From assembly GCA_021209875.1 (NCBI GenBank), contig JAGYVD010000008.1, forward strand, positions 2,913,501-2,977,500: a DNA stretch of 64,000 nucleotides, read 5' to 3'. The position numbers and the translations under genes are program-made. Below, in pieces: positions 10,759-23,930 of this stretch (positions are counted from its first letter, which is position 1; each line of letters opens with the position of its first letter). This DNA comes from Rosellinia necatrix. Taxonomy: Eukaryota > Ascomycota > Sordariomycetes > Xylariales > Xylariaceae. The notes below the pieces were generated by a model. That model ran no database searches and was not told the origin of the DNA. It saw only the letters and a list, made by a program, of their open reading frames with translations.

Positions 10759-12929
10759 TCAGCCCTGGATCTCGCCACCACACACATAACCCCTCCCCCC
10801 AATTCCTCCCCCCTTCACCCCCCCATAAGCCATCTCGCGCGCATTTGTCCTGGCGCTGACCTCGGCGGTCATCTTCAGGCTGCGCGGGGCGTCCTCGCGG
10901 CCCATGTAGAGCTCGACGAGGCGCAGGCCGCGGCGGGCGACGGCGAAGTCGTCGTCGGCGAGCAGGGACTCGAGCTCGGCGGGCGTGCGGGCGGCGTAGC
11001 TCCGGACCGTCGCGGCGGTGCCGCCGAAGACGACGCCGAGGTCCCCGTACCGCCACGTCGGCACGTCGTTGTACGCCGCGTCCATGCCGTGGATGAAGCG
11101 CTCGATCGTGTACCCGTCGTTACAAATGATGAATCTGGGGGTTCGCGACACACACACACACACATATGGTTGGTCAAAGTTACATGAAACTAGGGTAGGG
11201 TAGGGTAGGGTAGGGTAGGGGGTTAGATAGATAGGAGAAGAAAAAGAAGGAGGAGGAGGAGGAGGAGGAGGAAGACCCAAACTTACATGATAATATCTAA
11301 CCCGTGCTTGATCATGGTGCCGATCTCCTGCGCCGTCAGCTGGATGCTGCCGTCGCCCTCGAACAGGATGGTCCGGCGGGGCGGGGCGGTGGCGGCGTCC
11401 TGGGCGGCGAGCGCGGCGCCCTGGCAGGCGCCGACGGCCCAGCCGATGCTGCCCCAGAGGGTCTGGTTGAGGGCCGTGACCCGCGGCGGGAAGCGGGTCT
11501 CCCAGATGCCGAAGTTGGCCGTGCCGGTCTCGGACACGACGATGTCGCCCTCGCGGAAGAAGTACGAGATGCGCGGCCAGAACCAGGCCTGCTTGATGGG
11601 GCCGTCGACGGGCCGGCCGCTCCGGTCCTCCCTCTCCTCCCAACCCAACTCGTCGTCGTCGTCGTCGTCGTCGGACGCCAAGCCCGGGTGCGGCGGCGGC
11701 GGCAGGACGCTGAGCCGCGCGACGTCGACGCGGGCGGCGAGCTTGCGCAGGACGCCGCGCATCCGGACGCCGGGGTACTCGGAGTAGCGGACGGCGCAGT
11801 GGTCGGTGTGCAGGTCGACGGTGCTGAGCTGGGACAGGCGGTAGGAGAAGCCGGCGGTGTTGAAGTCGCTCTTGAGGGCGCCGACGCTGAGGACGAGGTC
11901 GGCGCCCTCGACGGCGGCCTTGATGGCGGGGCGGCTGGCGCTGCCGGCGTACACGCCGCCGTAGCACGGGTGCGTCTCGTCGATGGCGCTCTTGCCCATG
12001 GGCGTGACGAAGACGGGGAGCCGGGTGGCGTCGACGAGGGCGTGGACCTCGGCGAGCACGCGCGAGCGCACGGCGCACGCGTCCACGAGCACCACGGGCC
12101 GCCGCGCCGCGTGCAGGGACCGGAGCACGACGTCGACGACGTAGTCCTCGCGGGCGGGGTCGTTGGCGGGCTCGGCGAGGTCGATGGGCGCGTCCAGGCG
12201 CGCGCCCTCGACCTTCCGCGTCGCCATGTCCGTCGGCAGCATGACGTAGACGGGCCGCGTGCGCAGCCGGCACTCGCGCAGCGCGTGGTCGATCTGCCCG
12301 GCGATCTCGGCCGCGTCGTTGAGCTTCGCCACCGCGCACGACACCCCCGCGCTCATCCCCGCGAACACGTGGAAGTCCCCGTTGCCGAGCGTGTGGTGCA
12401 GCAGCATGCCGCTGCGCTGCGACGCCGTCGACGGGCACCCCACGATGTGCACCACCGGCACCATCTCGCTGTACGCGCCCGCCAGCCCGTTGAGCGCCGA
12501 CAGCTCGCCCACCCCGAACGTCGTCACGATCGCGCCCATGCCGTTCACGCGCGCATAGCCATCGGCTGCGTAGGCTTTTGCACGGGGGGGGGGGAATCGG
12601 AGTTAGCGTTGCGGCTCGTGGTTCGATATGGGACTTAAAAATAGGGGGTGGTTGAGGGTATGGGAGAGGAAGAGGGTGGGGGACGATGGGGGACGGTAGG
12701 GGACGGTGGGGGACGGTGTCTGACGACTTGACTTACCAGCGTTGAGTTCATTGCAGTTGCCGACCCATTTGAGCCCGACCTTGGGTATGTAGTCGAGCGC
12801 CACGAGGTTGAAGTCCCCCGGCACGCCATGGATGGAGCGGATCCCGAGTTGGTAGAGCCGAGTGAAGAGGTACTCGGCGACATCTACCGGCTTCTTCAGA
12901 TTGGCCGTTCTGAGGTCTTCTCGTGTCAT
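10759..12929 (-). CDS. pyruvate decarboxylase-like ThDP enzyme
   Basis: Three exons are inferred: 12929-12737, 12574-11287 and 11134-10759 (618 residues). The junctions use GTAAGT donors and AG acceptors and keep frame. The product belongs to the thiamine-diphosphate 2-keto acid decarboxylases (pyruvate or indolepyruvate decarboxylase), cytosolic enzymes that turn pyruvate into acetaldehyde and CO2. Visible catalytic residues are GVPGDF (Asp39), NEL (Glu61), the His pair at 124-125, the ThDP/Mg motif GDG at 471-473 closed by ND at 499-500, and TIE with Glu505. It is about 50 residues longer than usual, owing to an Asp-rich insertion encoded by repeated GTC/GAC triplets near 11650-11675 and a Gly-rich tail after the normal C-terminus. 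Whether the substrate is pyruvate or indolepyruvate cannot be read from sequence alone, so no symbol is given. Confidence 0.92.
11191..11272. repeat. (TAGGG)6 and (AGG)n tracts in decarboxylase intron 2
   Basis: Six TAGGG units (11191-11220) and an AGG-rich run (about 11247-11272) occupy most of the second intron (11135-11286). A CA run lies next to the acceptor at about 11148-11163. The unit is a pentamer and differs from the TTAGGG telomere repeat. Confidence 0.9.
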
Positions 12930-13817
12930 TTTTGATTATGACGATGGGATGTGCTCTTGATGATCTGATTGTCTGTCCGTCCTCTGATATGTTTTTGCGT
13001 GAGATTGTTTTGTTTTGTGCGTATGTGTGTCTGCGGGATGTAAACAGGTGAGCGGGGGTAGAGGAGGATGGGATTTAGTTATATCAGACAAAGAGAAGCT
13101 GTGAGTAGATCTTGATGTAAATAAAGCCTCAATCAGTGGAGAATAGCCAATCGGCGAGGGCGGCTCAAGGCACGTTACTACCGAATGTTGTTGGGTTGAT
13201 CCGGCAGGATACCGTCGATGAGAAGACGTCGGCATGTTGTGCTCGGCTCCGGGCTGTCGGCCTGTGGTGGACTGATGGTATATGGTATGCATCATGATGT
13301 GAGTGCGGGTTATGATGTAATTGACGTACCATATCCGTCGAAGAGGTCGGCTTCCATTGGCTGCTGGGATCAGCTTATTCTAGCTTGCCCGGTCGCATTA
13401 GCCGAGTGATCGAGACAATGGCAGGGTTATTATGTCTATCGCCGGGCCTAGACGCAAGTGACCGAGTGACCTTCGGTGTGGTACCGGGTGGGTTCTGGAT
13501 CGACCATGTTTGCTCGCTTCATTCTTGTTGTTGTTGAGTTGAGTTCTTAGTGGCGTAAATGTGTGTGGGAGCACCATCCCCTCCTCCAAAACGGCGGTAG
13601 ATATATATCAAACGCATATGATTGTGAGCAGCGATGGAATTCTCTAAATATCTAACCAAATCCCAATTTCGCCGTCCGCCCCGTCTACCCCATCATCTAA
13701 TAGGACATACACTTGTATTACAAACGCCAAGAACCAACGCTGGCGGTATGCGGTTCAATGGCTTGCAAGAAGAAGTGGTGCACGCGAGAAACATGGATAC
13801 GCACGGGCGGAACGAGA
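12930..13817. other. intergenic, presumed promoter of the decarboxylase gene
   Basis: No coding sequence is supported. This is the upstream region of the minus-strand decarboxylase gene and the downstream region of ERV1. Confidence 0.55.
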
Positions 13818-14467
13818 CTAGTCGCATCGCCCGTCTTTCCATCCCGTTCGCCATCTCTCTTCCCACTTGGAACAGTCGAAGACGGGCTTGCCTAGCTTGG
13901 TATTGACGGCATTATGCGCTTCGCATAGCCACGTGCCGAAGTCGTTCCGGCTATCGACGCGGATCTGTTCTTTCTTCATGTATACCTGGAAGTCCTCGGC
14001 GCATACCCAGCAGGGATATAGGCGCGAAAACACACCTATGAAGGTTCTGAGATCCGATTGCTCCCTGAAGCTCGGAGACTTCGGGTAATTGGCGGCGATG
14101 GTATGTAAGAGCGTCCAAGTACTTCGTCCTAAGGCCTCAACATCAGGAGGACAGTCATTGGCGGGCTGAGCAGATGTAGCAGTCGCCGCAGCAGCGGCCG
14201 CCACTCCGGCACCGGCGCCAACCCCAACCCCGGATTTTAGCGAGGATCTGGTTTGTTGGGCCCATTGACTGAAGGAAGCCTTCGAATTACAAGATCGACA
14301 TCTGATACCGACAGGTTTTCGTCGGTTAGCTGCGGCGTGGGTGTGAAGATGTGGACTGCAGATGAGAAAAATGCTTACGGCTTGCCATCCTTGTCTAGAA
14401 TAAAGCCCGGCGGTAGCTTTGCGGGAGGCGCCGGCGACGATGGCGGTTCCGGTAGGTCGGCAGCCAT
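13818..14467 (-). CDS. ERV1: FAD-linked sulfhydryl oxidase ERV1
   Basis: Two exons, 14467-14379 and 14301-13818, encode 190 residues with a 77-nt intron (GTAAGC donor). Erv1/ALR proteins reoxidise Mia40 in the mitochondrial intermembrane space and pass electrons to cytochrome c. All expected cysteine pairs are present. The N-terminal shuttle CRSC at 31-34 is assembled across the intron (its context GKPCRSC matches yeast Erv1). The active-site CWVC is at 127-130, and the structural CX16C pair is at 156 and 173. The Ala- and Gly-rich linker between shuttle and core is typical of fungi. The stop follows the GWKDGRCD tail. It shares an upstream region of about 520 bp with the divergent HEM4 gene. 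Confidence 0.95.
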
Positions 14468-14494
14468 GTGTGTCTTTCTCTGTGTGTCTGTCTG

Positions 14495-14526
<32 letters not shown>

Positions 14527-14992
14527 CCCTTCTTCTCTTGGGTTAAAGCGGATGTGGGGTGAAAGATAAGGCAAAGGTTGGCAGGGGGGGGGAATCAGGC
14601 CATGTGCAACGTTGGCAAATCACAGAGATGCCGTCTTGTGATAAAGAAAGAAGGAACCAAAACCGTCCGGGCTGGTCCGCACCGGCAGGCGGCGATTTGT
14701 CATGCTTCCACGGCCGACTCCTTGTCAAGGGTCCACGGGTCTGGCCAGATAGAGATAGATAGATGAATGCCAAGAAATGTTTATCTCTTATCGATAGGGT
14801 ATAGTAGGTTACCTACTACTACTACTACTACCTAGGGTAGAGACTGGATTGGACGTACCCAAGTACCTGGTACCTATATACTTGTGCAAAGGAATCACTC
14901 TGACATCACCGATAGAGAGCTGTCAATGAGATTAGGTGCTTGCTCAGTTCGAGCGTGTAACCGTAATCAGTTCACTAAAGAGGATTTATTCA
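14468..14992. promoter_or_regulatory. bidirectional ERV1/HEM4 promoter region
   Basis: About 525 bp separates the divergent starts of ERV1 and HEM4. It holds a CT-rich run just upstream of the ERV1 start (14489-14526), an ACT/CTA triplet run (about 14812-14832) and TACCTAGG-like motifs (14832-14880). No transcription-factor site is claimed. Confidence 0.5.
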
Positions 14993-16062
14993 ATGGCTCA
15001 AGGCCCTTCGTCCAATCCGGCTGGGCCGAAGGTCCCGGTGCTGCTTCTCAAGACTAAATCCTCACCGACCGACGCCTACGAAGACCTCTTCTCAACCCCG
15101 CATGATGAATTTCATTTTGAACCGTCGTTTGTGCCCGTACTCCAGCACTGTTTCGAAGAAGACGGATTGAAGAGCGTGAGGCTGCTCCTGCGGGAAAAGA
15201 GGATAGGCCACGGCTTAAACAGCGCCTATGGCGGCCTCATATTCACATCGCAGAGGGCCGTAGAGGCTTTTGCCAAGTTAGTGGATGAAGGTCAAGGTCT
15301 GTCGCCAAGCGCCTATATACCATCCGATCACCGTATTGCGTGTGTGTTGTGTGTCCTGCAGCTTCCTGACTTGACCACACAGGCAATGACCACACAAGCA
15401 ATGACCACACAGGCAATGACGGGCGCTGGCCGCATCTACAGGACATACCTATATATAGCGTCGGCCCAGCCACCACCCGGGCATTGAAGGCGATTCCCCA
15501 GTCGCCGCCCTTGCGCATATTCGGCGAACATACGGGGGTCGGCGATGTGCTTGCGCAGTATATTTTAGAGCATTACGGCCAGTGGTATCAGGATCGGCCG
15601 ACTAAACCACCCTTACTCTTCCTGGTAGGAGAGAAGAGACGGGATATCATACCCAAGACCTTGATGGACGACTCACTAGCGGCCGGCAGCCGCATCGAGG
15701 TGACCGAGACCGTGGTATATGGGACTGGTGTCATGGAGTCGTTTTCGGACGACTTCGACAAGGTTCTATCGAGCACGAGCGGCCGGCCGAAACGGTGGGT
15801 AGTGGTCTTCTCGCCCACAGGCTGCGATAGCATGCTCAGGGGCTTGGGTATCGTACCCGTTGGTGAGGCCGGCGGTAGCGGGGCCGCAGAGGGGTTATCC
15901 CGGCACGGCCCACGGACTACTTACATCGCGACAATAGGGCCCACAACTAGAGATCATTTGATCGGAACCCTTGGCTTTGAGCCGGACGCATGCGCTACGC
16001 AGCCAAGCCCCGAGGGTGTCTTGGAAGCAATTCTGAACTACAAGTACGGACCGGCAGAATGA
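14993..16062 (+). CDS. HEM4: uroporphyrinogen-III synthase
   Basis: Two exons are inferred, 14993 to about 15343 and 15442-16062. HEM4 closes hydroxymethylbilane to uroporphyrinogen III, the fourth step of cytosolic haem synthesis. The first domain includes LIFTSQRAVEAF. The second exon opens with DIPIYSVGPATTRAL, the family's central motif, followed by FGEHTGVGDVLA. FSPTG and TIGPTTRDHL then match the conserved C-terminal blocks. The acceptor CTACAG before 15442 is clear. The donor is not: the good-looking GT sites at 15291 and 15297 are in the wrong phase, and the in-phase GT at 15344 is weak, so residues around the first junction are uncertain. The first in-frame ATG (14993) is taken as start. 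A 15-bp tandem repeat lies in the intron. Confidence 0.88.
15373..15420. repeat. 15-bp tandem repeat in HEM4 intron
   Basis: Three copies of GACCACACAGGCAAT (the second with one change) directly upstream of the HEM4 acceptor region. Confidence 0.9.
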
Positions 16063-17189
16063 TAGAGCGACCAGTACATCATTCAACCAGGGATCTCACT
16101 CAGCCTTGTGCTTTGTTGGTGGGATTGGATCGGACGACGAACATCTCAAGAATTTGTCATGAGCGAGGAACGCACGGCCTCTCATTCAATACGGCTACAG
16201 ACCCTTAAGGGTCACGATATTCTCTGGATAGTGCTAGTAAGACAGGCTTATGCAAGGTACCAAAATTTAGTTGTATACACGTGTAACTTATCTGACCAAC
16301 AGTAAAACGTCTAGGTTCGGTGATGATCGTCAACCACACGACACCAAGTAATTGAAGAGCCAAGAGCCAAGAGCCAAGGGCAGCTTCGTTCATGCGATGA
16401 AGCTAATGATCATAAATACAACGGACGATGCGTGAGGTGTGGTGACAGGGAATAGCATGCTGGATAATGCTAGGAATTAATGAGATGTTGACGATAAGTT
16501 AGGTAAGTTTGACTAAATTAACTAGTTAGATGAATGGAAATGTTCAGGCTGCCATGGCAATTATATAATAGCAACACACGCCCCCAAACATTTCTAAGTT
16601 CCCCTCTTCCATTCTTGGCTATCTCCGTCTCCATCTCTACCCCCACCAGCCTGTAAATAGGCACCAACACCAGTGCAGCAAACGGCAGGAATATCTTGCA
16701 TGCCACGCCGAGATTATCCTGAATGAAAATTCGGCCGGAGTTTTTGCGAATAGTGCATTGATTCATTTAGAGTCCTGTTATCGCGAGTACGAGCAACAAC
16801 GACTGCCACCAACAACAAAAAGAATCAACGTGGCAACATCACATTTACAACACCCGATCTCAATAATATACATTATATCCTACCTAGTACCTAGTGTCTG
16901 TCTATCTACCTCCTCTTATCGACTAGGTATCTTCCTAGGTAGGTAATTACGGTTGGAAACACTAGAGCTACCGATTCAGTACCAGGTACCTTAGGTAGCT
17001 GCACAAGTCTACTAGTACAAAGCAACAGTGGCACAACGCGCGCTACGTCACCCAACTATACCGAGCTTAACTCAACTTGTCTTGCCTGTACCACCACACT
17101 CGACTACCCACAGCACTCTGGCTATTTGTCCTGCACCTGCTTCCCGCACTTCCATCCATCCGACAGACACTCGCGCCAGCGCAGCCACC
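16063..17189. other. intergenic HEM4-OXR1, presumed OXR1 promoter
   Basis: It contains TACCTAGTACCTAG-type motifs at 16880-17000 and pyrimidine-rich sequence before the OXR1 start. The only candidate ORF is listed separately (16518-16766). Confidence 0.5.
16518..16766 (-). CDS. possible small membrane protein, weak
   Basis: An 82-codon ATG-initiated frame with one hydrophobic stretch of about 20 residues (FLPFAALVLVPIYRLVG) followed by an acidic/basic segment. The family is not recognised. It could be a genuine short membrane protein or a chance frame in the HEM4-OXR1 spacer; no splice structure or conserved motif decides between them. Confidence 0.2.
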   Translation of the reverse strand: MNQCTIRKNSGRIFIQDNLGVACKIFLPFAALVLVPIYRLVGVEMETEIAKNGRGELRNVWGRVLLLYNCHGSLNISIHLTS

Positions 17190-18550
17190 ATGAATCGACA
17201 CAACACAGGAAACCTGATTGACTTGGATGACGACTCCCCGCCAGCGTCAGGCGCCACCTCACCGTTTCCCACTCTCGCAGCACCTACTCTCTCAGCACCT
17301 ACCGCCGCCTCACAATCACCCACAGACTCCCGAACGAGCTCGAAGCTAGACCTGCGACAGTCCCAACCGATACCATCTCCGCCACCGCCACCATTGCCCC
17401 ACGCCTCGTCCTCGTCCTCGTCCGGCTACGGCATCGGGTCTGCCGTCTGGGGGCTCTTCCGCCGCATCTCGGCAGCAGACCACCCAAGCGGCGGGGCCCT
17501 CGCATCGCCGTCGCGGGGGACCTCGCAGCACTACGGCAACGGGAGGCGGATGATGCCGGGCAGTGGAAGCAGCAGCAGCGGCGGCGGCGGCGGCCATGGC
17601 GGTGGCGGTGGGGATGGGATAAACGGGGCGTTCACACCGCCACGGCGGACGGCGACGCCGCGCGGGCTCCCGTCGCTCGACCCCGTCAGCCTGTACGGGT
17701 ACCGCGACGACACCGAGGCGGACGAGCGGCTGCTGGCCCGCGGCGTGGCCGAGGAGATCCGCACCTTCCTCCCCGAGCGCCTCAAGATCATGGAGGACTG
17801 GCGCCTCGTCTACAGCCTGTACCAGAACGGCAGCTCCCTCGCCACCCTGTACCAGCTGTGCGAGCAGTACCGCGGTGTCCGCGCCGGCTTCGTGCTCGTC
17901 GTGCGGGACGGGAAGGACGGGGTACGTTTCTCCTTATATATATATCTCTCTCCCCTTTTCCTTTTTCTCGTTTCATTTCTTGTTGGGTTCTTTCTTGTTA
18001 GTGTGTTATGAATCTGGAGATGAGAGTCAACAAGTAAATATATACACGAGCGAGTAAACTAACAGCGGGATTGGCACTGCAGATCTTCGGGGCATATTTC
18101 ACAGAGGCACCGCATCCGGCCGCCTCGTACTACGGCACGGGAGAGTGCTTCCTGTGGCGCGCGAGCCTGCACGCACCACTACCGCCGCCACCGTCGGCCG
18201 ACACGACGAATCTGAACTACCGCACGACGACGATCGCGTCGCCAACGTCGTCGTCAAGCCACGCACACCCAGACGGTGGACCATCGTCCGCGACGCCGAC
18301 GGCCCATACGCAGAGCATCCGCTTCCAGACCTTCGCGTACACGGGCGCCAACGACTACTGCATGTTTTGCGAGACCAAGTTCCTGAGCGTGGGTGGTGGG
18401 CAGGGCGGCAAGTTCGGTCTCTGGCTGAATGACGGACTCAGCCGTGGCCACAGCGCCGAGTGCGACACTTTCCTAAACCAACCGTTGAGCGACGAGGGCG
18501 AGAAGTTCGACGTCATGGGGGTCGAGCTATGGGTCGTCGGCGCTAGCTGA
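17190..18550 (+). CDS. OXR1: TLDc-domain oxidation resistance protein
   Basis: Two exons, 17190-17921 and 18083-18550, give 399 residues. The start lies in a good context (CCACCATG). The first ~170 residues are low complexity (Ser, Pro and a long Gly run). The TLDc domain begins about residue 205 with DWRLVYSLYQNGSS and continues over the intron as IFGAYF, YYGTGECFLW, ANDYCMFC and GLWLNDGLSRGHS, ending in the expected ELWVVG C-terminus. OXR1/TLDc proteins protect against oxidative damage; in yeast Oxr1 also binds the V-ATPase and promotes its disassembly. A Ser/Pro-rich loop of about 60 residues interrupts the TLDc domain in the second exon, as is common in filamentous fungi. Confidence 0.93.
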
Positions 18551-21009
18551 GGGGTTCCAACCTGGGACGTTATGTCTTGGGGACGGACGGTATTACGGGG
18601 CGAGCTCATGCCACGAAGAAGGAAAACGAGAGACGATGTGAACCGAGGTAGAGGAGAGACGGGTTATGAATGTCTATAGAAGAGAAGGGTCGGCACGCAG
18701 ACTATTGGTTCGGCGGTTTCCCTCTCGCACCGGAGATTTTTGGGTCACGATCCACATATTTCTTACTTCATGGGACGGAGTTTTGCGAAGGCGTAAATAG
18801 CGCCTGAGCTGGGTCATTGATGTTTGGATTTGCGATATGGACGGTTGCCATGACTCTATATTATGATGGAAATGTTGTCGAATGGGTCCGGTATTGATTA
18901 CGCCAACTTGGAGAAGACTATCTGCCGACATTTGCGCCTGGTTTAATAAGACATATGTGCCCTTTATCCATTACCTAGTCTTCTATCTAGAGGGAGAATG
19001 AGTAGGGTTAATGGATACGTTGAAACTGGCCCGGGTCCGGTTTGGCGGTTGCGGAGCGGGGCGGGCCGCGCCGCGCCGCGCAGCCGAAGCTTGTTCCCTC
19101 CTCCCGACCGGCTCGAGGGTCAACGGAAGAATCTAATATGCAGGTTCCCATATCCGATTATGCAGGAACAACAAATCCCGCTCCCTCGATTCAGGGGGGA
19201 GGAGAGAGCGCGGCATGACGGCTTGTGGTCAATCTGCCTATCCGCTTGGATGAAGTTGATAGCAGGCCAACCGGATCGAGCTCAGCCTATCCAGTCTCGA
19301 GGTAGGCCTGATTTTCTTCTTTTCCTTTTATTGGGGAACGAAAATAAAGACTGCAATATGAAACCCAACGCATGCAAGGGTAATGAAAAATGACTATAAG
19401 AGAGCGTTCGAGAAGAGGCTAGCTGAGGTAGAGAGGGGGGGGAGGGGGAGGTGATGATGATGATGAGACTGATGATGAGAATGAGATAACTGCATTATGA
19501 CGACCTAACCATTAATATCTATATCCAGGTATTCGTTCATACGGCCATAATCAATAGAGATACCCAACTCCGATTTATGGCAAACTCAGCCATGTTGCGC
19601 AGTTTAGTTACCGGGTATCTGTCTACCTGATTGTCCATTTATTTGTCTTACCTTCCCCTCCGCATACCGACTTCACCCCGCCTCTCTCCTATACCAATCT
19701 TTACACGCCTCAGACAACAGCGCAGAGTATATACGCGAGTAAGTCATATACAAATCAAACGGGGTATCGCGACCAAGTTGTAAGACGTCGTCCCGCCTCC
19801 CGCCCCTCACTCGGTCAACCAGCGACACGAAAGTCGCCAGAAGTACCTACCTCGGGATCCCTAAGATGGGAACCGGTGGCAAGTGAGGGAATGTGACATG
19901 GATATACATATATAGATATACACATATAGCCGGTCAGAGGCGTGTAGTACAACAGAAGATCACCAAGCCATTATATAGGTAAATTATGCATGTTATGTAT
20001 GTATGTCAGCAAGCCTGTAAGCACCCAATCTCCCCACACATAACATACCTACGGAAACGAACCTTACCCTCCTTACTAAGTAAGCACACACAGTAGTATC
20101 CAACTCCCACCCAACCAACCTCAGCAGCGAATCCCACTTCCGACGTCGCACCGCCGCCGTTGGTGGCACAAGGAAGCCAAAAAAAAAAAAAAAAAAGGCG
20201 TAGATCATATTACAAGCATTACGGCGGCGGCCGGGGATTACGATATTTTTCGCTTCGGAACTACCCTGTGAGAATCATAGGGGGTGGGTGGAGGGGGGGC
20301 CCCATAAAGAGGAAGTCGAGCAATTCGCCATATCAAGTTGGATAAGATCAATCCATCTAATCCGCCATCTGTCACGTCACAACTTGTCCCCCCGAATGCG
20401 TATCGGGAGGGGGAATAAAAGGATATAATAAAAGGCAACACACGCAACACTAAACTCAAATATTTCGAGGAAGAAAATAAAATGATAGAGAAACACAAGG
20501 AGACGACGACTTTAGATATCCATCTTTTTCCTCCGCTTGTCGGCCTGGGGCCACAACCCCGGCTCCAGATCAGATCGGATCAGATCAGAGATCCTTCTCG
20601 TAGTTTGGGATCGTCCTCTTACGGCTTCCCCTCCTTCTCCCGTACATATCACGCCACTTGTCTCTATATAAGATGGATAGTACATGTGGCGCCATCTGTC
20701 TATATCAGGTCGGCTGAGAAGATACGGAGAGGGAAATGTCGTCCATCATCCCCTGAAGACACGCTCTACCGGCCATTTCTTGACAAACCATCTCGCTAGC
20801 TTCGCTAATCACGTGCATCGCTTGCTTGCTTGCTTATCCCGTTAAACAAAGGTGAGTGATGCCGGTATCTCCAACACTCGCTCGACGATCAGAGACCCTT
20901 CCACCGCGTTGTCGAGATCCCCTCTACCCGTAGCCCCGCCACCGCCCACTCGCCGAACCAGTTGCAGGGCCATGTTGATCCATTCCGCCCTACCAGAAGA
21001 TATTCGGTT
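18551..21009. other. intergenic between OXR1 and PMK1 (both 3' ends)
   Basis: Converging 3' flanks with no supported gene. Short repeats of AGATCGGATC type (20563-20592), a GATGAT run (19453-19467) and poly-A (20180-20196) are present. Confidence 0.55.
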
Positions 21010-22207
<1,198 letters not shown>

Positions 22208-23609
22208 GATGGAGCGATCAGAGCAGGCACGGTTTGTCTGTCAATCTGAATCTATCCCTATACAACGGCACGGTCGGAAGACTTGAGCACAACCTTTCTC
22301 TCCACCCACAGCCCTAACTCGTAAGGGACTAGGAGGCTGCAGAGAGAGTAAAGGTTTGCCCGGAAAGGCACGAGAAGAATGTCGAACTTGGAGTCGAACT
22401 TGACGGAGCTAACTGATGGGGCTGCCGCAAGGTACCAAAAGAGTCGAGCGCAAAAGAGGCGGACGGCTTTTATCGATTCGAGGTCTGCTTTTGGGCGATG
22501 GATCGTGGGTAGGCACGGGCGATTCTTCTTTGTGCTCGACGAACACGGTTTAGTGCTCGAAGTTAAAATCGTCCGAACTATTGGGGAGAAGAAAGATTAG
22601 CCGAAGTTATAGAAGAGACAAAGAAGGAATATCAGTGGTGGTTGAAGACTAGAACAGCCAGGGGAGGAAAGGGAGGGGTGCGGGCTCGCTGTTCGGGTTC
22701 GTGGCGTTATGGGTTGCACTGTAGGATTCGAGTTCCAAGTCGCCCCAGCCTTCGTGGTGTCCCGAATGGGAGGTGGCCAGGCTCGAGTGCGAGAAGTTTC
22801 AAGAGCTTCTAGAAGGGAGTTCGAACCAACCCACGGCTGAAACGGGGGACGGGTCTGTAGACAAGGAGTGGCCGTGGTCCCTGACACCACTGGTGATGGG
22901 CCAGCAGATTATGGCAAGGCCCCGTGTTACAGGATCTCATACACTTTGCCTAGCAGCTGAACCGTAGCCGAACGGGTCGTGCGAGCGGGAGAGAATGGCG
23001 CATGCGGGTGGTACGCATGCTTTGGGTTTGTTGGGTTTGTTGGGCTTGCTGGACTTGCTCGGTTTCTCGGTTGCCAGAAAGGGACCCAGAGACCCAGGAA
23101 CCCAGGGAGCGGGAGGAATAGGAGGAGTAGGAGGAGTAAGAGGAGGAGGAGGAGGAGGCAGGGAGAACACGGCGTGTGCCTGTATGATCTGCACCTGGGG
23201 GGCGGGGCGGGGTGAACAAGAAATAACCGGCGCTTACCTCTACTGATGGCGATCGAATAAAAGGGACGTCGTCCTCCTCACAGGCTCGAGAGACGAAGAC
23301 CGTTGCAGGCTGTGGTTTGCGCCGTCGAGGTTGACTGGCTCGCTCTGCGGATGAGAAGAAGGAAGTCTGGTTGTGTGAGGGGTCGCCGTGTGTGTGATTG
23401 GGCGGGGGGTGTTTGGGTCCCAAGTCGATTGCGGGATGTCGGCACCAGCTGCAATTGGAGTGAAGGGCGGTCCGTAGCGAAGGGGAGGCCACGGTAACAG
23501 GTAGGAGAGATCACAGATACATACGCCTGCGTTGGGTTTCTTCGTCGAGGGCTTGAGGCGGATATAAGGATGAGAGAAAGACGAGAACCTCAAGGCAAGG
23601 AGCGAGAAA

Positions 23610-23930
23610 GCTAAGGTTTAGGTAGGTAGTTGTTCGTGCTGGATGCTGGAAGCTGGAACCGCCGTTACATACTGGGTAACGTATTGCCGGTACAGTGCCT
23701 AAGTAGGTACCTAACTAGGTAGGTAGGTACCCATTTCGTTGGCGAAAGAAGGTGGATAATACCTAACTAGTGCTGTAGGTAGCTAACGCCGTGTATCTAT
23801 GGGTACCCAGAGTGGGGTAACCGTACCAGCTACCTAGGTACCTAGGTATCTTTAGTGGGCGAGACCTCGAGCTGATACTGTACACTAGGTACTTACTTAC
23901 CTTAGGTACGCCGTTACGCTCCTAATCATC
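23610..23930. repeat. dense cluster of TACCTAGGTA-like motifs
   Basis: Multiple overlapping copies of TAGGTAGGTAC, TACCTAGGTACC and TACCTAACTAGG on both strands. The core is self-complementary. The same words recur in other intergenic regions but were not noticed in the coding exons. Confidence 0.7.

Noticed and set aside
11191..11220. Possible internal telomere repeat
   Set aside because: The unit is TAGGG, not TTAGGG, and it lies inside an intron.
10759..12438. 559-codon minus-strand frame treated as one ORF
   Set aside because: Most of it is an Arg/Pro-rich shadow frame; only the last 376 nt (11134-10759) are real, as exon 3 of the decarboxylase.
11304..12638. 444-codon plus-strand open frame
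   Set aside because: It lies antisense to the decarboxylase exon; its Asp/Gly/Val/Arg-rich product is the mirror of GC3-biased codons and has no domain.
22800..22850. Possible tRNA T-arm (GGTTCGAAC-like on the minus strand)
   Set aside because: The flanking bases do not pair into a T stem and no D or anticodon arm is found. No tRNA, 5S rRNA or CRISPR array was recognised anywhere in the window.
22950..23492. 180-codon minus-strand frame upstream of PMK1
   Set aside because: Ser/Pro/Gln runs follow purine-rich simple repeats; most likely untranslated leader or promoter.
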